A stretch of 55,724 nucleotides of DNA from [Mycobacterium] zoologicum (lineage in GTDB: Bacteria; Actinomycetota; Actinomycetes; Mycobacteriales; Mycobacteriaceae), in the NCBI RefSeq assembly GCF_020172665.1, contig NZ_CP083985.1:1405067-1460790 (forward strand), in the 5' to 3' direction. Numbering within the stretch: the stretch's first letter is position 1; every line of letters starts with the position of its first letter. Made by a program: the position numbers and the translations under genes. Below, in pieces: positions 25,893 to 33,837 of the stretch. Under the pieces are notes generated by a model. That model was not told the origin of the DNA. It saw nothing but the letters and a program-made list of their open reading frames with translations, and did no database searches.

Positions 25893-26366
25893 ATGCGGAT
25901 GTCAGCGAAGGCGGAGTACGCGGTGCGGGCGATGGTCCAACTCGCCACCGCCGAAGCCGGCACGCTGGTCAAGACCGACGACATCGCCACGGCCCAAGGC
26001 ATTCCGGCGCAGTTCCTCGTCGACATTCTGTCCGATCTGCGCACCGACCGTCTGCTGCGCAGTCAGCGCGGCCGCGACGGTGGTTACGAACTGGCCCGGC
26101 CGGCCACCGAGATCAGCGTCGCCGACGTGTTGCGTTGCATCGACGGCCCGCTGGCCAGCGTCCGCGACATCGGCTTGGGCGACCTGCCCTACTCGGGCCC
26201 GACCGCCGCGCTGACCGACGTGTGGCGGGCACTGCGGGCCAGCATGCGCTCGGTGCTGGAGCAGACCAGCTTGGCCGACGTCGCCTCCGGTGAGCTGCCC
26301 GATCACGTCGCCGCATTCGCCACCGACTACCGCAGCCAGGAGCGCCAGCGCGGCCACGGCGGTTAA
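25893..26366 (+). CDS. Rrf2-family transcriptional regulator
   Basis: A 157-aa protein with the Rrf2 N-terminus ([16 protein letters not shown]), a winged helix ([16 protein letters not shown], then [28 protein letters not shown]) and a C-terminal dimer helix. It has only one cysteine, so it lacks the three-Cys iron-sulfur site of IscR/NsrR and may instead sense a metabolite, as CymR-type regulators do. It follows cysQ by 12 bp, with its own possible -10 TAGGTT at 25878-25883. Translation may start at the first or third Met-coding codon. Equivalent to Rv1287; a sulfur-assimilation regulator is likely from position. Confidence 0.85.
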   Translation: MRMSAKAEYAVRAMVQLATAEAGTLVKTDDIATAQGIPAQFLVDILSDLRTDRLLRSQRGRDGGYELARPATEISVADVLRCIDGPLASVRDIGLGDLPYSGPTAALTDVWRALRASMRSVLEQTSLADVASGELPDHVAAFATDYRSQERQRGHGG

Positions 26367-26375
26367 CTCTCCTTT

Positions 26376-26439
26376 CCGCGAGCGGGCGTGTTTGCACAGC
26401 GGCACACCGTCAACGGTGGCATTCTGCGCACCCTCGCGC
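26376..26439. repeat. Dispersed palindromic repeat, copy 3 (degenerate)
   Basis: CCGCGAGCGGGCG at the left and TGCGCACCCTCGCG at the right form imperfect outer arms. An inner hairpin CACCG-TCAA-CGGTG is perfect. It lies between the convergent Rrf2 and VOC genes, where it could also act as a bidirectional terminator. It shares the CGCGAGCG...CTCGCG ends and the GTGTTTGCA-type interior with copies 1 and 2. Confidence 0.6.
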
Positions 26440-26451
26440 CGAGCGCGTGCC

Positions 26452-26841
26452 CTAGGAACCCGAGCCGTAGGGACGCGTCAAGATCTCCATGGCGTGACCG
26501 TCGGGGTCGTGGAAGTACACCCCGCGTCCGTCGTCGCGGTGGTTGATCTCCCCGGGCCGCTGGGCTCCCGGGTCCGCCCAGTGCGGCAGCCCGCGCGCGG
26601 CGATCCTGCCGTAGATGGCGTCGAATTCGTCTTCGGACACCAGGAAGGCGTAGTGCTGCGGCCGGATCGGCTCATCGGCGGGCACGTCGGCGTAGTCCAG
26701 GCTGGCATCGTGGTCGAGCCCGACGACCATGAAGCGACCGAACGGCTGCGGGTCGGGCAGGCCGAACAACTCCGCCAGAAACGCTGCCGACGCGTGCTTG
26801 TCGTGCGCGGCGACGATGGTGTGGTTGAAGGAAATGCTCAT
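26452..26841 (-). CDS. VOC-family (glyoxalase/bleomycin-resistance fold) protein
   Basis: A 129-aa single-domain VOC protein. It starts SISFNHTIVAAHDKHASAAF, where the first His is a usual metal ligand, continues with HYAFLVSEDEFDAIYGRI, and ends GVYFHDPDGHAMEILTRPYG, the typical final strand with HDPDGH. It probably binds a metal and a small hydrophobic substrate. The start at 26841 gives a 46-bp gap to a divergent LLM oxidoreductase, and the two may be co-regulated. The substrate is unknown. Confidence 0.85.
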   Translation of the reverse strand: MSISFNHTIVAAHDKHASAAFLAELFGLPDPQPFGRFMVVGLDHDASLDYADVPADEPIRPQHYAFLVSEDEFDAIYGRIAARGLPHWADPGAQRPGEINHRDDGRGVYFHDPDGHAMEILTRPYGSGS

Positions 26842-26874
26842 GACTCCAGTGTCGGCGCTGCGCGTCGGCCGTGC

Positions 26875-26887
26875 CACAATCGCGGTC
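26875..26887 (+). promoter_or_regulatory. Leaderless promoter of the LLM oxidoreductase gene
   Basis: CACAAT (26875-26880) resembles a -10 element and ends exactly 7 nt before the ATG at 26888, so the transcript should start at or within a base of the start codon. No ribosome-binding site precedes the ATG, which agrees. Confidence 0.45.
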
Positions 26888-27784
26888 ATGCAGGTCGGAA
26901 TGACCATGCCGGTGATGGAGCCGGATCTGGACGCAACACTGCTGCGGGACTGGGCGCGTGCCGTCGACGACGGGCCGTTCTCATCACTGAGTTGGGGTGA
27001 GCGGATCGCCTTCACCAACCCCGACAGCCTGACCCTGCTGGGTGCACTGGCCGCGTGGACGCAGCGGGTGCGTCTGGTGACGACGGTGATCGTGCCGCAA
27101 CTGCACAACCCGGTCATGCTCGCCAAGGCGCTGGCGACGGCGGATCTGCTCAGCGGTGGCCGGCTCACGGTCGGTATCGGCATCGGTGGCCGGCACGAGG
27201 ATTACCGGGCGGCCGGTGCCGATCCGGCAACCCAGACCATGCGGGAGATGACCGAGCGGGTCGCGATCATGAAGCGGGTGTGGGCGGGGGAGAAGGTCAC
27301 CGAATCGGTGCTGCCGGTGGGGCCGGCGCCGACGCAGCCCGGCGGGCCCCCGCTGGTGGTCGGCACCATCGGACCCAAGACGCTGCGCAGCGCGGCGACC
27401 TGGGCCGAAGGACTGGCCGGTATCACCATGGACCTCGACGTGGCCAAGCAGAACGAGCTGTTCGACGTCGCCCGCGACGCCTGGCGCCAGGCCGGCAAGG
27501 GCAAGCCCTATCTGGCGACGTCGTTCTGGTTTGCGTTGGGTGATCCCGACGAAGCCCGCGATCAGGTGCGCCGGCACCTGCTGCGCTACATGAACTGGAT
27601 TCCGGCCGAGTACGTCGAGGCGATGGCACCGACCACGGGGTGGGCCGGCAGCCAGGACGAGCTGGCCGAGGTGCTGCACGGCTTTGCGGCGGTGGGCGCC
27701 GATGAGGTCCACCTGATCCCGACCAGCTCTGACCTGGGTCAACTGCGGCGTGCGGCCGAGGTAGTGGCCGAATTCCGTCGGTGA
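26888..27784 (+). CDS. LLM-class (probably F420-dependent) oxidoreductase
   Basis: A 298-aa luciferase-like monooxygenase-fold protein starting QVGMTMPVMEPDLD. Family landmarks are the WGERIAFTNPDSLTLLGALAAWTQRVRLVTTVIV segment (split here at WGERIAF and TQRVRLVTTV), HNPVMLAKALATADLLSGGRL and VGIGIGGR. In mycobacteria most such proteins use F420 rather than FMN; this is a family-level inference, and the substrate is unknown. It is divergent from the VOC gene. The start at 26888 is supported by the correctly spaced -10 box. Confidence 0.85.
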   Translation: MQVGMTMPVMEPDLDATLLRDWARAVDDGPFSSLSWGERIAFTNPDSLTLLGALAAWTQRVRLVTTVIVPQLHNPVMLAKALATADLLSGGRLTVGIGIGGRHEDYRAAGADPATQTMREMTERVAIMKRVWAGEKVTESVLPVGPAPTQPGGPPLVVGTIGPKTLRSAATWAEGLAGITMDLDVAKQNELFDVARDAWRQAGKGKPYLATSFWFALGDPDEARDQVRRHLLRYMNWIPAEYVEAMAPTTGWAGSQDELAEVLHGFAAVGADEVHLIPTSSDLGQLRRAAEVVAEFRR

Positions 27785-27877
27785 CCAACCATAGAGCGGG
27801 TCGCGACCCGGTCACAGCTGCGTCTCTATCGCCGACTCAGTAGTCACATCTGCCTCTGCAATAACTATCGTCACAGC

Positions 27878-29314
27878 ATGTCGATGACACGTCGGATCGT
27901 CTCGGCGGCGATGGTGCCGACGGTCGTCCTGGGGATGGTGCTGGCTGCGGAGGGTGTGCCGGCACAGGCCGCGACCTGCAGCGCGCCCGAGGCCAACGTC
28001 GCTCCACCACCCGGTTCGCCGGCCACCGGCGCCGGTCAGCTTCCGACCGGGCGCCGGCCGCGCGGCGCCAACGACTCCGCGCCGCTGCCCAAACTGGGAC
28101 CGCTGATCTCGGCGATGATCCAGGCCGCCGGACCGCAACGGCCGGTGCAGCAGCAGGCTGCGGTCGTCCCGGGAATCCCCGGTGGCCAGGCCGCCCCGAA
28201 CGCTGCCCAGCCGGTACAGCCGGTCCAGCCGAATGCCGGTGCGGCTCAAGGACCGTCGGCGCAGGATGTCGGCGGCGCGATCGCCGGCGCCCAGACGTCA
28301 CTGGCGGAGTGGGTGACGGGGCCCAACAGCCCCAACCAGACGCTACAGCGGTTCGGTATCGCCGGAACCGACCTCGGGATTCCGTGGGACAACGGCGATC
28401 CCGGCAATCGACAGGTGCTGATGGCCTTCGGCGACACCTTCGGCTACTGCCAGATCCAGGGCCACCAGTGGCGGCACAACGTGCTGCTGCGCAGTCAGGA
28501 CCAGAACTTGGCCGACGGGATCACGGTCGGTCCCGGTGCGGTGGGCAACCGGTATTCGGGATCGCCACTGCGGCAGGCGAACTTCGCCAAACAGATCCTG
28601 CCCGACTGGAAGTTCGCGCCCGTCCAGGACAGTGTGATTCCGACCGCGGGAGTCGGGATCGGCGGCAACCAGTACATGAACTTCATGTCGGTCAAACAGT
28701 GGGGCCGCGACGGCGAATGGTCCACCAACTACTCGGCGATCGCGGTGTCAGGCGACAATGGCGAGACCTGGAACCTCTACCCGGGTACCGTGCGGTCGTC
28801 GTCGCCGCAGAACGTCCCCAACGCCCACTACGTCCCGGGCAACGAGAACTTCCAGCAGGGCGCCTTCCTGCGCGGCGGCGACGGCTACCTCTACTCCTAC
28901 GGAACTCCGGCCGGCCGGGGCGGCGCGGCGTATCTGTCGCGGGTGCCCGAACGTGCCATCCCCGACGTCAACCAGTACCAGTACTGGGGTGAGGGCCAGT
29001 GGGTGCCAGGCAATCCCGCGGCCGCCACCCCGGTGATCCCCGGCCCGGTCGGCGAGATGTCGGTGCAGTACAACACCTATCTCAAGCAGTACCTGGTGCT
29101 GTACGGCAACGGCGGCAACGACGTCGTGGCCCGCACCGCCCCGAGCCCGCAGGGCCCGTGGAGCGCCGAGCAGACACTGATTCCCACCGGACAGATTCCC
29201 GGCGGCATCTACGCGCCGTACCTGCATCCCTGGTCGACGGGCAAGGATGTGTACTTCACGTTGTCGCTGTGGAATGCCTACGACGTTATGCTGATGCATA
29301 CCGTGCTGGGCTGA
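27878..29314 (+). CDS. Secreted DUF4185 protein, candidate GH183 endo-D-arabinanase
   Basis: A 478-aa exported protein. The signal peptide spans 1-31 (MTRRIVSAAMVP, hydrophobic core, cleavage after AQA). A Pro/Gln/Ala-rich linker runs to about 135. The DUF4185 domain then extends to the end: AGTDLGIPWDNGD, AFGDTFGYC, HNVLLRSQD, VIPTAGVGIGGNQYMNFMSV, YSAIAVSGDNGETW, GRGGAAYLSRVPE and MSVQYNTYLKQYLVLY, a beta-propeller pattern with several acidic residues. DUF4185 proteins from mycobacteria and other actinobacteria include endo-D-arabinanases (GH183), so the likely target is cell-wall arabinan. It is a single gene, and its stop is 3 bp from the stop of the convergent fic gene. Confidence 0.8.
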   Translation: MSMTRRIVSAAMVPTVVLGMVLAAEGVPAQAATCSAPEANVAPPPGSPATGAGQLPTGRRPRGANDSAPLPKLGPLISAMIQAAGPQRPVQQQAAVVPGIPGGQAAPNAAQPVQPVQPNAGAAQGPSAQDVGGAIAGAQTSLAEWVTGPNSPNQTLQRFGIAGTDLGIPWDNGDPGNRQVLMAFGDTFGYCQIQGHQWRHNVLLRSQDQNLADGITVGPGAVGNRYSGSPLRQANFAKQILPDWKFAPVQDSVIPTAGVGIGGNQYMNFMSVKQWGRDGEWSTNYSAIAVSGDNGETWNLYPGTVRSSSPQNVPNAHYVPGNENFQQGAFLRGGDGYLYSYGTPAGRGGAAYLSRVPERAIPDVNQYQYWGEGQWVPGNPAAATPVIPGPVGEMSVQYNTYLKQYLVLYGNGGNDVVARTAPSPQGPWSAEQTLIPTGQIPGGIYAPYLHPWSTGKDVYFTLSLWNAYDVMLMHTVLG

Positions 29315-29317
29315 GCA

Positions 29318-30502
29318 TCACGGCTCGGATCGGTCACGTCGTCCGGCGCGCTCAGCGAAAGCGTCCAGTGCGGCAAGCACTTCCGGCGAACGCCACACCC
29401 GGCTACGGGGCCCGCTTGATGTCTCGATGAGAATGCCCGCCTCGGTCAGCGGGTTGAGGTAGCGGTGGGCGTTGGTCGATTCGATACCCAACTGCTGCGC
29501 CAGCAGTGCCGCGTTGACGACGGGGCGGCGGGCCAGCAGGTCGGCGACCCTCCACACCGCCGAGTCGGACCGAGCGGTGATTCGCGTGCTCCAGTTCTCC
29601 CGGATGGCCCGAAGCTCAGTAACCAATTCCCGTCCGTTGGCAATCGAGCGCACACTGGCCTTCGAGAACTGCTCGACAATGGGTCCGGCATCGCCATCGC
29701 GGTAGGAGGTGAGCGCGGCGAAATAGGCTGCTGTGTCGGCCAGTAGGCCCGCCGACAACGGAACGGTCACCTGACGGGTCATACCCTTATTGCGCAACAT
29801 GGCCTGCACCAGCGCGCGGCCCGTGCGCCCGTTCCCGTCCGTGAACGGGTGGATGGTCTCGAATTGTGCATGGGCTATGGCGATTTGCGGCAGTAGCGGG
29901 AGGTCGCTGCGCTGCGCGAACAAGATCATGTCGGTGATCGCGCCGTGGATCAGCTCGTGGCGCGGCGCGACGAACGTCGCACCGATGGGCGTGGAGCCAC
30001 CGCCGATCCACACCGGCTCGGTACGGAATTCGCCGGGGGTATGGCGCGGCTCCTTGGCCATCAGGGCGCGGTGCATCGCCAGGATAGCGGCGGCATCGAC
30101 GTTCTCGGACAAGCTGATCGCCGCCTGCATCGCAGCAGTGTTCGCGACGACCATTGCGGCGTTGGCCTTGGTCTTGCCGCCGGACAGCTCCGCCTCTGCG
30201 ATAGCCCGCGATGAAGCCGTCAGGTTCTCGATCTGTGAGCTGGCCGCCGATTCGGAGCGTAACAGCACGGCGGCGAATGGTGCGATTTCGTTCCCGAGTT
30301 CAGCGTCGAAACGGGTGATCTGCTGGCCGGCGGCTTCGGCGTCGGCGACGAGGGATGCCGGTAGGTCCGGGGCGATGGCGGCGATGTCGGCCGGCACCGC
30401 CGGGCGGTAGGTGCCGTATCGCGGCAGGGTTGTGCGCGCGTACCGAACCCCCTGGGGTTCCCAGCGCACGTCCTCGTAGGAGACGGGCCGAAGTGAAGTC
30501 AC
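29318..30502 (-). CDS. Fic-family protein (AMP transferase) with autoinhibitory helix and C-terminal winged HTH
   Basis: A 394-aa class II Fic protein. The inhibitory motif [S/T]xxxE[G/N] is present as Ser88-Glu92-Asn93 in ASSQIENL. The complete catalytic loop HPFTDGNGRTGR lies at 218-229 with His218. The flap region upstream (RTEPVWIGGGS to GATFVAPRHELI) is normal. A C-terminal winged-helix part (LLAQQLGIESTNAHRYLNPLTEAGIL) suggests DNA binding. Such proteins transfer AMP to target hydroxyls and are held off by the inhibitory glutamate. The GTG at 30502 is the best start; the first four codons coincide with one of four upstream repeat motifs, suggesting autoregulation. Confidence 0.88.
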   Translation of the reverse strand: MTSLRPVSYEDVRWEPQGVRYARTTLPRYGTYRPAVPADIAAIAPDLPASLVADAEAAGQQITRFDAELGNEIAPFAAVLLRSESAASSQIENLTASSRAIAEAELSGGKTKANAAMVVANTAAMQAAISLSENVDAAAILAMHRALMAKEPRHTPGEFRTEPVWIGGGSTPIGATFVAPRHELIHGAITDMILFAQRSDLPLLPQIAIAHAQFETIHPFTDGNGRTGRALVQAMLRNKGMTRQVTVPLSAGLLADTAAYFAALTSYRDGDAGPIVEQFSKASVRSIANGRELVTELRAIRENWSTRITARSDSAVWRVADLLARRPVVNAALLAQQLGIESTNAHRYLNPLTEAGILIETSSGPRSRVWRSPEVLAALDAFAERAGRRDRSEP

Positions 30503-30564
30503 CCACCCAGTTTAACTTCACTTAACGGATTAAGTGAAGTCAACGACGCCCGTTGACTTCACTT
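30491..30564 (-). promoter_or_regulatory. Four-site operator over the fic promoter and start
   Basis: The 9-bp motif AAGTGAAGT occurs at 30491-30499 and 30532-30540, and its complement ACTTCACTT at 30515-30523 and 30556-30564. The arrangement is two copies of AAGTGAAGT-N15-ACTTCACTT with an exact 41-bp period. The inner pair also forms a near-perfect palindrome with an 8-nt centre. Four copies of a low-GC motif in 74 bp of a GC-rich genome is strong evidence for a regulator site, most simply the Fic protein's own wHTH. Confidence 0.7.
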
Positions 30565-30569
30565 ATTGC

Positions 30570-31484
30570 CTAACCGTCCAGCGCCCCACGCAGCGCGGCA
30601 CCGACCTCGGTGATCACCCCTGGGGTGTAACCGGGGATGTTGATGGTCACCCCGCCGACGCCGGCGTCGAACACCTTGGCCTTGACCTGCTCGGCGATCG
30701 ATTCGGGGCTGCCGGCCACCGCCCGCTGAGAGATCTGGGCGGGGATCTGATCGGCGGGGAAGTCGCCGGGCAGCGCGGTGAGCAGCATGGTGGTCTCCAG
30801 GGTGGCCGGATCGCGGCCGATCTCTTCACAGCTGCGCCGTACCGCATCCATCTTCGCGGGTAGCTCGTCGAAGCCGGCGATGATGTTGAGGTGGTCGAAG
30901 TGCTGCGCCGCCAACGGGATGGTCTTCTTCTCCCCGCTGCCACCGATCAGCAGCGGAATGTGGTCGCGGAAGCGAGGGTTGGCCATCGCTTCTTCGGCGC
31001 GATACCACTTGCCCTCGACGGTCGGCCGCTCACCTTTGATCATCGGCAGGATGATCTCCAACGCCTCATAGAGCCGGTTGAACCGGTCGGTGAAGGTGCC
31101 GAACTCAAAGCCCAACTGGTCGTGTTCGAGCTCGAACCATCCGGTGCCGATACCCAGGATCGCGCGGCCCCCGCTGATCACGTCGAGTGTGGTGATGATC
31201 TTGGCCAGCAGGGTCGGGTTGCGGTAGGTGTTGCCGGTGACCAGGGTGCCCAGCTGGACCCGCTCGGTCGCCGTCGCCAGTGCGCCCAGGGCGGTGTAGG
31301 CCTCAAGCATCGGCTGATCGGGGGAGCCCAGCATGGGCAGTTGATAGAAGTGGTCCATCAGAAAAACCGCGTCGAACCCGGCGGCCTCGGCCTCGCGGGC
31401 CTGCGCGATCACGGTGGGGAACAGCTCCGAAACGGGCGTGCCGTAGGAGAAGTTGGGGATCTGGAAGCCAAGGCGGATCGTCAC
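30570..31484 (-). CDS. LLM-class F420-dependent oxidoreductase
   Basis: A 304-aa protein of the luciferase-like fold close to the F420-dependent TIGR03560-type group. It starts TIRLGFQIPNFSYG. DAVFLMDHFYQLP, VQLGTLVTGNTYRNPTLLAKI, DVISGGRAILGIGTGWFELEH and IPLLIGGSGEKKT are clear family segments. The glycine-rich LLIGGSGEKKT loop binds the cofactor phosphate. Substrate unknown. Transcribed leftward, ending a few bases from the fic operator region. Confidence 0.87.
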   Translation of the reverse strand: MTIRLGFQIPNFSYGTPVSELFPTVIAQAREAEAAGFDAVFLMDHFYQLPMLGSPDQPMLEAYTALGALATATERVQLGTLVTGNTYRNPTLLAKIITTLDVISGGRAILGIGTGWFELEHDQLGFEFGTFTDRFNRLYEALEIILPMIKGERPTVEGKWYRAEEAMANPRFRDHIPLLIGGSGEKKTIPLAAQHFDHLNIIAGFDELPAKMDAVRRSCEEIGRDPATLETTMLLTALPGDFPADQIPAQISQRAVAGSPESIAEQVKAKVFDAGVGGVTINIPGYTPGVITEVGAALRGALDG

Positions 31485-31529
31485 CCGATCGACCCTAGGG
31501 CGAGCGGGGACGCCGCCGTGGCGATTCCG

Positions 31530-31688
31530 CTACCCGCGAAGAGGGTTGACCGCGCTGAGGTCGGTGTAGCCGACGTCGTCGCCTTCATTCAGTGTGGCCC
31601 GGTGGCGTCCCTTGCCGTAGGTGCCGATGATCTCCTCCGCGGCCCGGTGATCGGCTCGTGGGACTTTTCGGCGGAATATGGATTGGAA
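31530..31688 (-). pseudogene. Open frame without start, possible gene remnant
   Basis: On the minus strand a 52-codon open frame runs from the DUF732 stop codon (31689-31691), in the same frame, to a TAG at 31530-31532. Its last 35 residues look protein-like (AAEEIIGTYGKGRHRATL, then DVGYTDLSAVNPLRG). There is no ATG, GTG or TTG start. It could be the tail of a decayed gene or a read-through extension of the DUF732 protein. I do not recognise the family. Confidence 0.3.
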
Positions 31689-31931
31689 TCAGAATCGCCA
31701 CAAGAATTGCGGGCACTGGCCCGCGACCACGGACCGGATGTAGACCCGTGCGTCCGCTGCCGTGGCGTCGGGTCCGAGGACTTGCCGCACGGTGACGGAG
31801 TTCTCCAATCCGCTGGGCGTGTTCCCGGCAGCCAGTAGGCGGCAGATCGCGTTGCCGGCCGGGTCGGCGTGCGCGGCCGGGGCCAAGAGCATGCCGAGAG
31901 CCGCGAGCGTGGCGAAGATGAATCGCTTCAT
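31689..31931 (-). CDS. Small secreted DUF732-type protein
   Basis: An 80-aa exported protein. The signal peptide is MKRFIFATLAALGMLLAP followed by AHA, leaving a mature domain of about 58 residues with two cysteines (AICRLLAAG and AGQCPQFLW) that probably form the family's disulfide. DUF732 proteins are mycobacteria-specific small secreted proteins of unknown role. The start at 31931 is chosen for the clean signal sequence; an earlier in-frame start adds nine polar residues. M. tuberculosis has a small secreted protein gene (Rv1291c) at the same place beside the tRNA-Arg and argS. Confidence 0.75.
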   Translation of the reverse strand: MKRFIFATLAALGMLLAPAAHADPAGNAICRLLAAGNTPSGLENSVTVRQVLGPDATAADARVYIRSVVAGQCPQFLWRF

Positions 31932-32002
31932 GGCCGCAGAATTGGTGGTGGAGTACATACCCGGCAGTGTCGCATCGAGGTCCGACAGGTGCGCTGGTCA
32001 GA

Positions 32003-32078
32003 TGGTGCCCCCGGCAGGATTCGAACCTGCGGCCTTCCGCTCCGGAGGCGGACGCTCTATCCCCTGAGCTACGGGGGC
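32003..32078 (-). tRNA. tRNA-Arg (anticodon CCG)
   Basis: A complete cloverleaf on the minus strand. Acceptor GCCCCCG/CGGGGGC pairs at 32072-32078 and 32007-32013. The D arm is GCTC/GAGC, the anticodon stem TCCGC/GCGGA carries loop CTCCGGA (anticodon CCG), and the T arm is GCAGG-TTCGAAT-CCTGC. Discriminator A at 32006 is followed by an encoded CCA (32003-32005). It decodes CGG and stands head to head with argS, as in other mycobacteria. Confidence 0.95.
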
Positions 32079-32176
32079 GCACGTACTACGGGCGCCGACT
32101 GGGCTTTGACAGACTAACGCATCACCAGGTCCCGCCCGTCATGGGAACGGATTCGGGTCCTGACCACGTCAGACTC

Positions 32177-32190
32177 TAGGATGGGGCCTC
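32177..32190 (+). promoter_or_regulatory. Leaderless promoter of the argS operon
   Basis: A -10 hexamer TAGGAT (32177-32182) ends 8 nt before the argS GTG. There is no ribosome-binding site, so a leaderless transcript is expected. The -35 region is weak. Confidence 0.5.
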
Positions 32191-33837
32191 GTGACCCCCG
32201 CCGATCTGGCCGAATTGCTCAAGAACACCGCAGCCGCGGTGCTGGCCGCGCACGACCTGGACCCCGCCGCGCTGCCCGCGGCGGTCACTGTCGAGCGCCC
32301 GCGCAACCCCGAGCACGGCGACTACGCCACCAACCTGGCGCTGCAGCTGGGCAAGAAGGTCGGCGCCAACCCCCGTGACCTGGCCGGCTGGCTGGCCGAG
32401 GCGCTGACGCAGGCCGACGGGATCGCCGAGGCCGACACCGCAGGTCCGGGGTTTGTCAACATCCGCCTGGACGCCTCGGCGCAGGGCATCATCGTCGCCA
32501 ACGTCATCGGGGCCGGCGCCCAATACGGCCAATCCGGCGAGTTCGACGGCCTCAACGTGAACCTGGAGTTCGTCTCGGCCAACCCGACCGGCCCCATCCA
32601 CATCGGTGGTACCCGCTGGGCCGCGGTCGGCGACGCGCTGGGCCGGCTGCTGAGCACCCAGGGCGCCGCGGTCACCCGCGAGTACTACTTCAATGATCAC
32701 GGCGCCCAGATCGACCGGTTCGCCAACTCGCTGATCGCCGCCGCCAAGGGCGAATCGGCCCCCGAGGACGGCTACGCCGGCGCCTACATCACCGACATCG
32801 CGGCCCAGATCCAGGCCAAGGCGCCCGACGCCCTGAGCAGTCCCGAGGCGCAGGAGACGTTCCGCGAGATCGGCGTCGACCTGATGTTCACCCACATCAA
32901 GGCCTCACTGCACGAATTCGGCACCGATTTCGACGTCTTCACCCACGAAGACTCCATGCACACCTCCGGCCGGGTGGAGCAGGCCATCGAGCGGCTGCGC
33001 GCCAACGACAACATCTACGAAAAGGACGGCGCCACCTGGCTGCGCACCAGCGCCTACGGTGACGACAAAGACCGCGTGGTGATCAAGAGCGACGGCAAAC
33101 CCGCCTACATCGCCGGCGACCTGGCCTACTACCTGGACAAGCGCGAGCGCGGCTTCAACCTGTGCATCTACATGCTCGGCGCCGACCACCACGGCTACAT
33201 CGCCCGGCTGAAGGCCGCCGCGGCCGCCTTCGGAGACGACCCGGCCACCGTGGAGGTCTTGATCGGCCAGATGGTCAACCTGGTGCGCGACGGCCAGCCG
33301 GTCAAGATGAGCAAGCGTGCCGGCACCGTGATCACCCTGGACGACCTGGTGGAGGCCATCGGCGTCGACGCCGCCCGCTACAGCCTGACCCGTTCCTCGG
33401 TGGACACCCCGATCGACATCGACTTGGCGCTGTGGTCCTCGGCCAGCAACGAAAACCCGGTCTATTACGTGCAATACGCCCATGCCCGGCTCTGCGCGCT
33501 GGCTCGCAACGCCGCCGAACTGGGCATCACCGCCGACACCGCCAACCTCGGGCTGCTGGACCACGAGAAGGAAGGCGCGCTGATCCGCAGCCTGGGGGAG
33601 TTCCCGCGGGTGCTCAAAACCGCTGCGGGGCTGCGTGAACCGCACCGGGTGTGCCGCTACCTGGAAGACCTCGCCGGTGACTACCACCGGTTCTACGACA
33701 GTTGCCGGGTGCTGCCCCAAGGCGACGAACCCCCGAGTGACCTGCACGCCGCGCGGCTGGCGCTGTGCCAGGCCACCCGCCAGGTCGTCGCCAACGGGCT
33801 GGGCATCCTCGGCGTGAGCGCACCGGAGCGAATGTGA
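32191..33837 (+). CDS. argS: Arginyl-tRNA synthetase
   Basis: A 548-aa class I aminoacyl-tRNA synthetase that charges tRNA-Arg. The N-terminal Add-1 domain recognises the tRNA D-loop ([15 protein letters not shown]). The ATP-site motif is seen as [18 protein letters not shown], the KMSK motif is [11 protein letters not shown], and the C-terminal DALR anticodon-binding domain follows ([15 protein letters not shown]). The GTG at 32191 gives normal length and fits a leaderless start. First gene of a chain argS-lysA-hom-thrC-thrB joined by overlaps or tiny gaps; it overlaps lysA by 4 bp. Equivalent to Rv1292. Confidence 0.96.
   Translation: MTPADLAELLKNTAAAVLAAHDLDPAALPAAVTVERPRNPEHGDYATNLALQLGKKVGANPRDLAGWLAEALTQADGIAEADTAGPGFVNIRLDASAQGIIVANVIGAGAQYGQSGEFDGLNVNLEFVSANPTGPIHIGGTRWAAVGDALGRLLSTQGAAVTREYYFNDHGAQIDRFANSLIAAAKGESAPEDGYAGAYITDIAAQIQAKAPDALSSPEAQETFREIGVDLMFTHIKASLHEFGTDFDVFTHEDSMHTSGRVEQAIERLRANDNIYEKDGATWLRTSAYGDDKDRVVIKSDGKPAYIAGDLAYYLDKRERGFNLCIYMLGADHHGYIARLKAAAAAFGDDPATVEVLIGQMVNLVRDGQPVKMSKRAGTVITLDDLVEAIGVDAARYSLTRSSVDTPIDIDLALWSSASNENPVYYVQYAHARLCALARNAAELGITADTANLGLLDHEKEGALIRSLGEFPRVLKTAAGLREPHRVCRYLEDLAGDYHRFYDSCRVLPQGDEPPSDLHAARLALCQATRQVVANGLGILGVSAPERM

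Noticed and set aside
30891..31838. Plus-strand open frame opposite the LLM gene
   Set aside because: Antisense to a well-supported LLM gene and to DUF732; no start context and no motifs.
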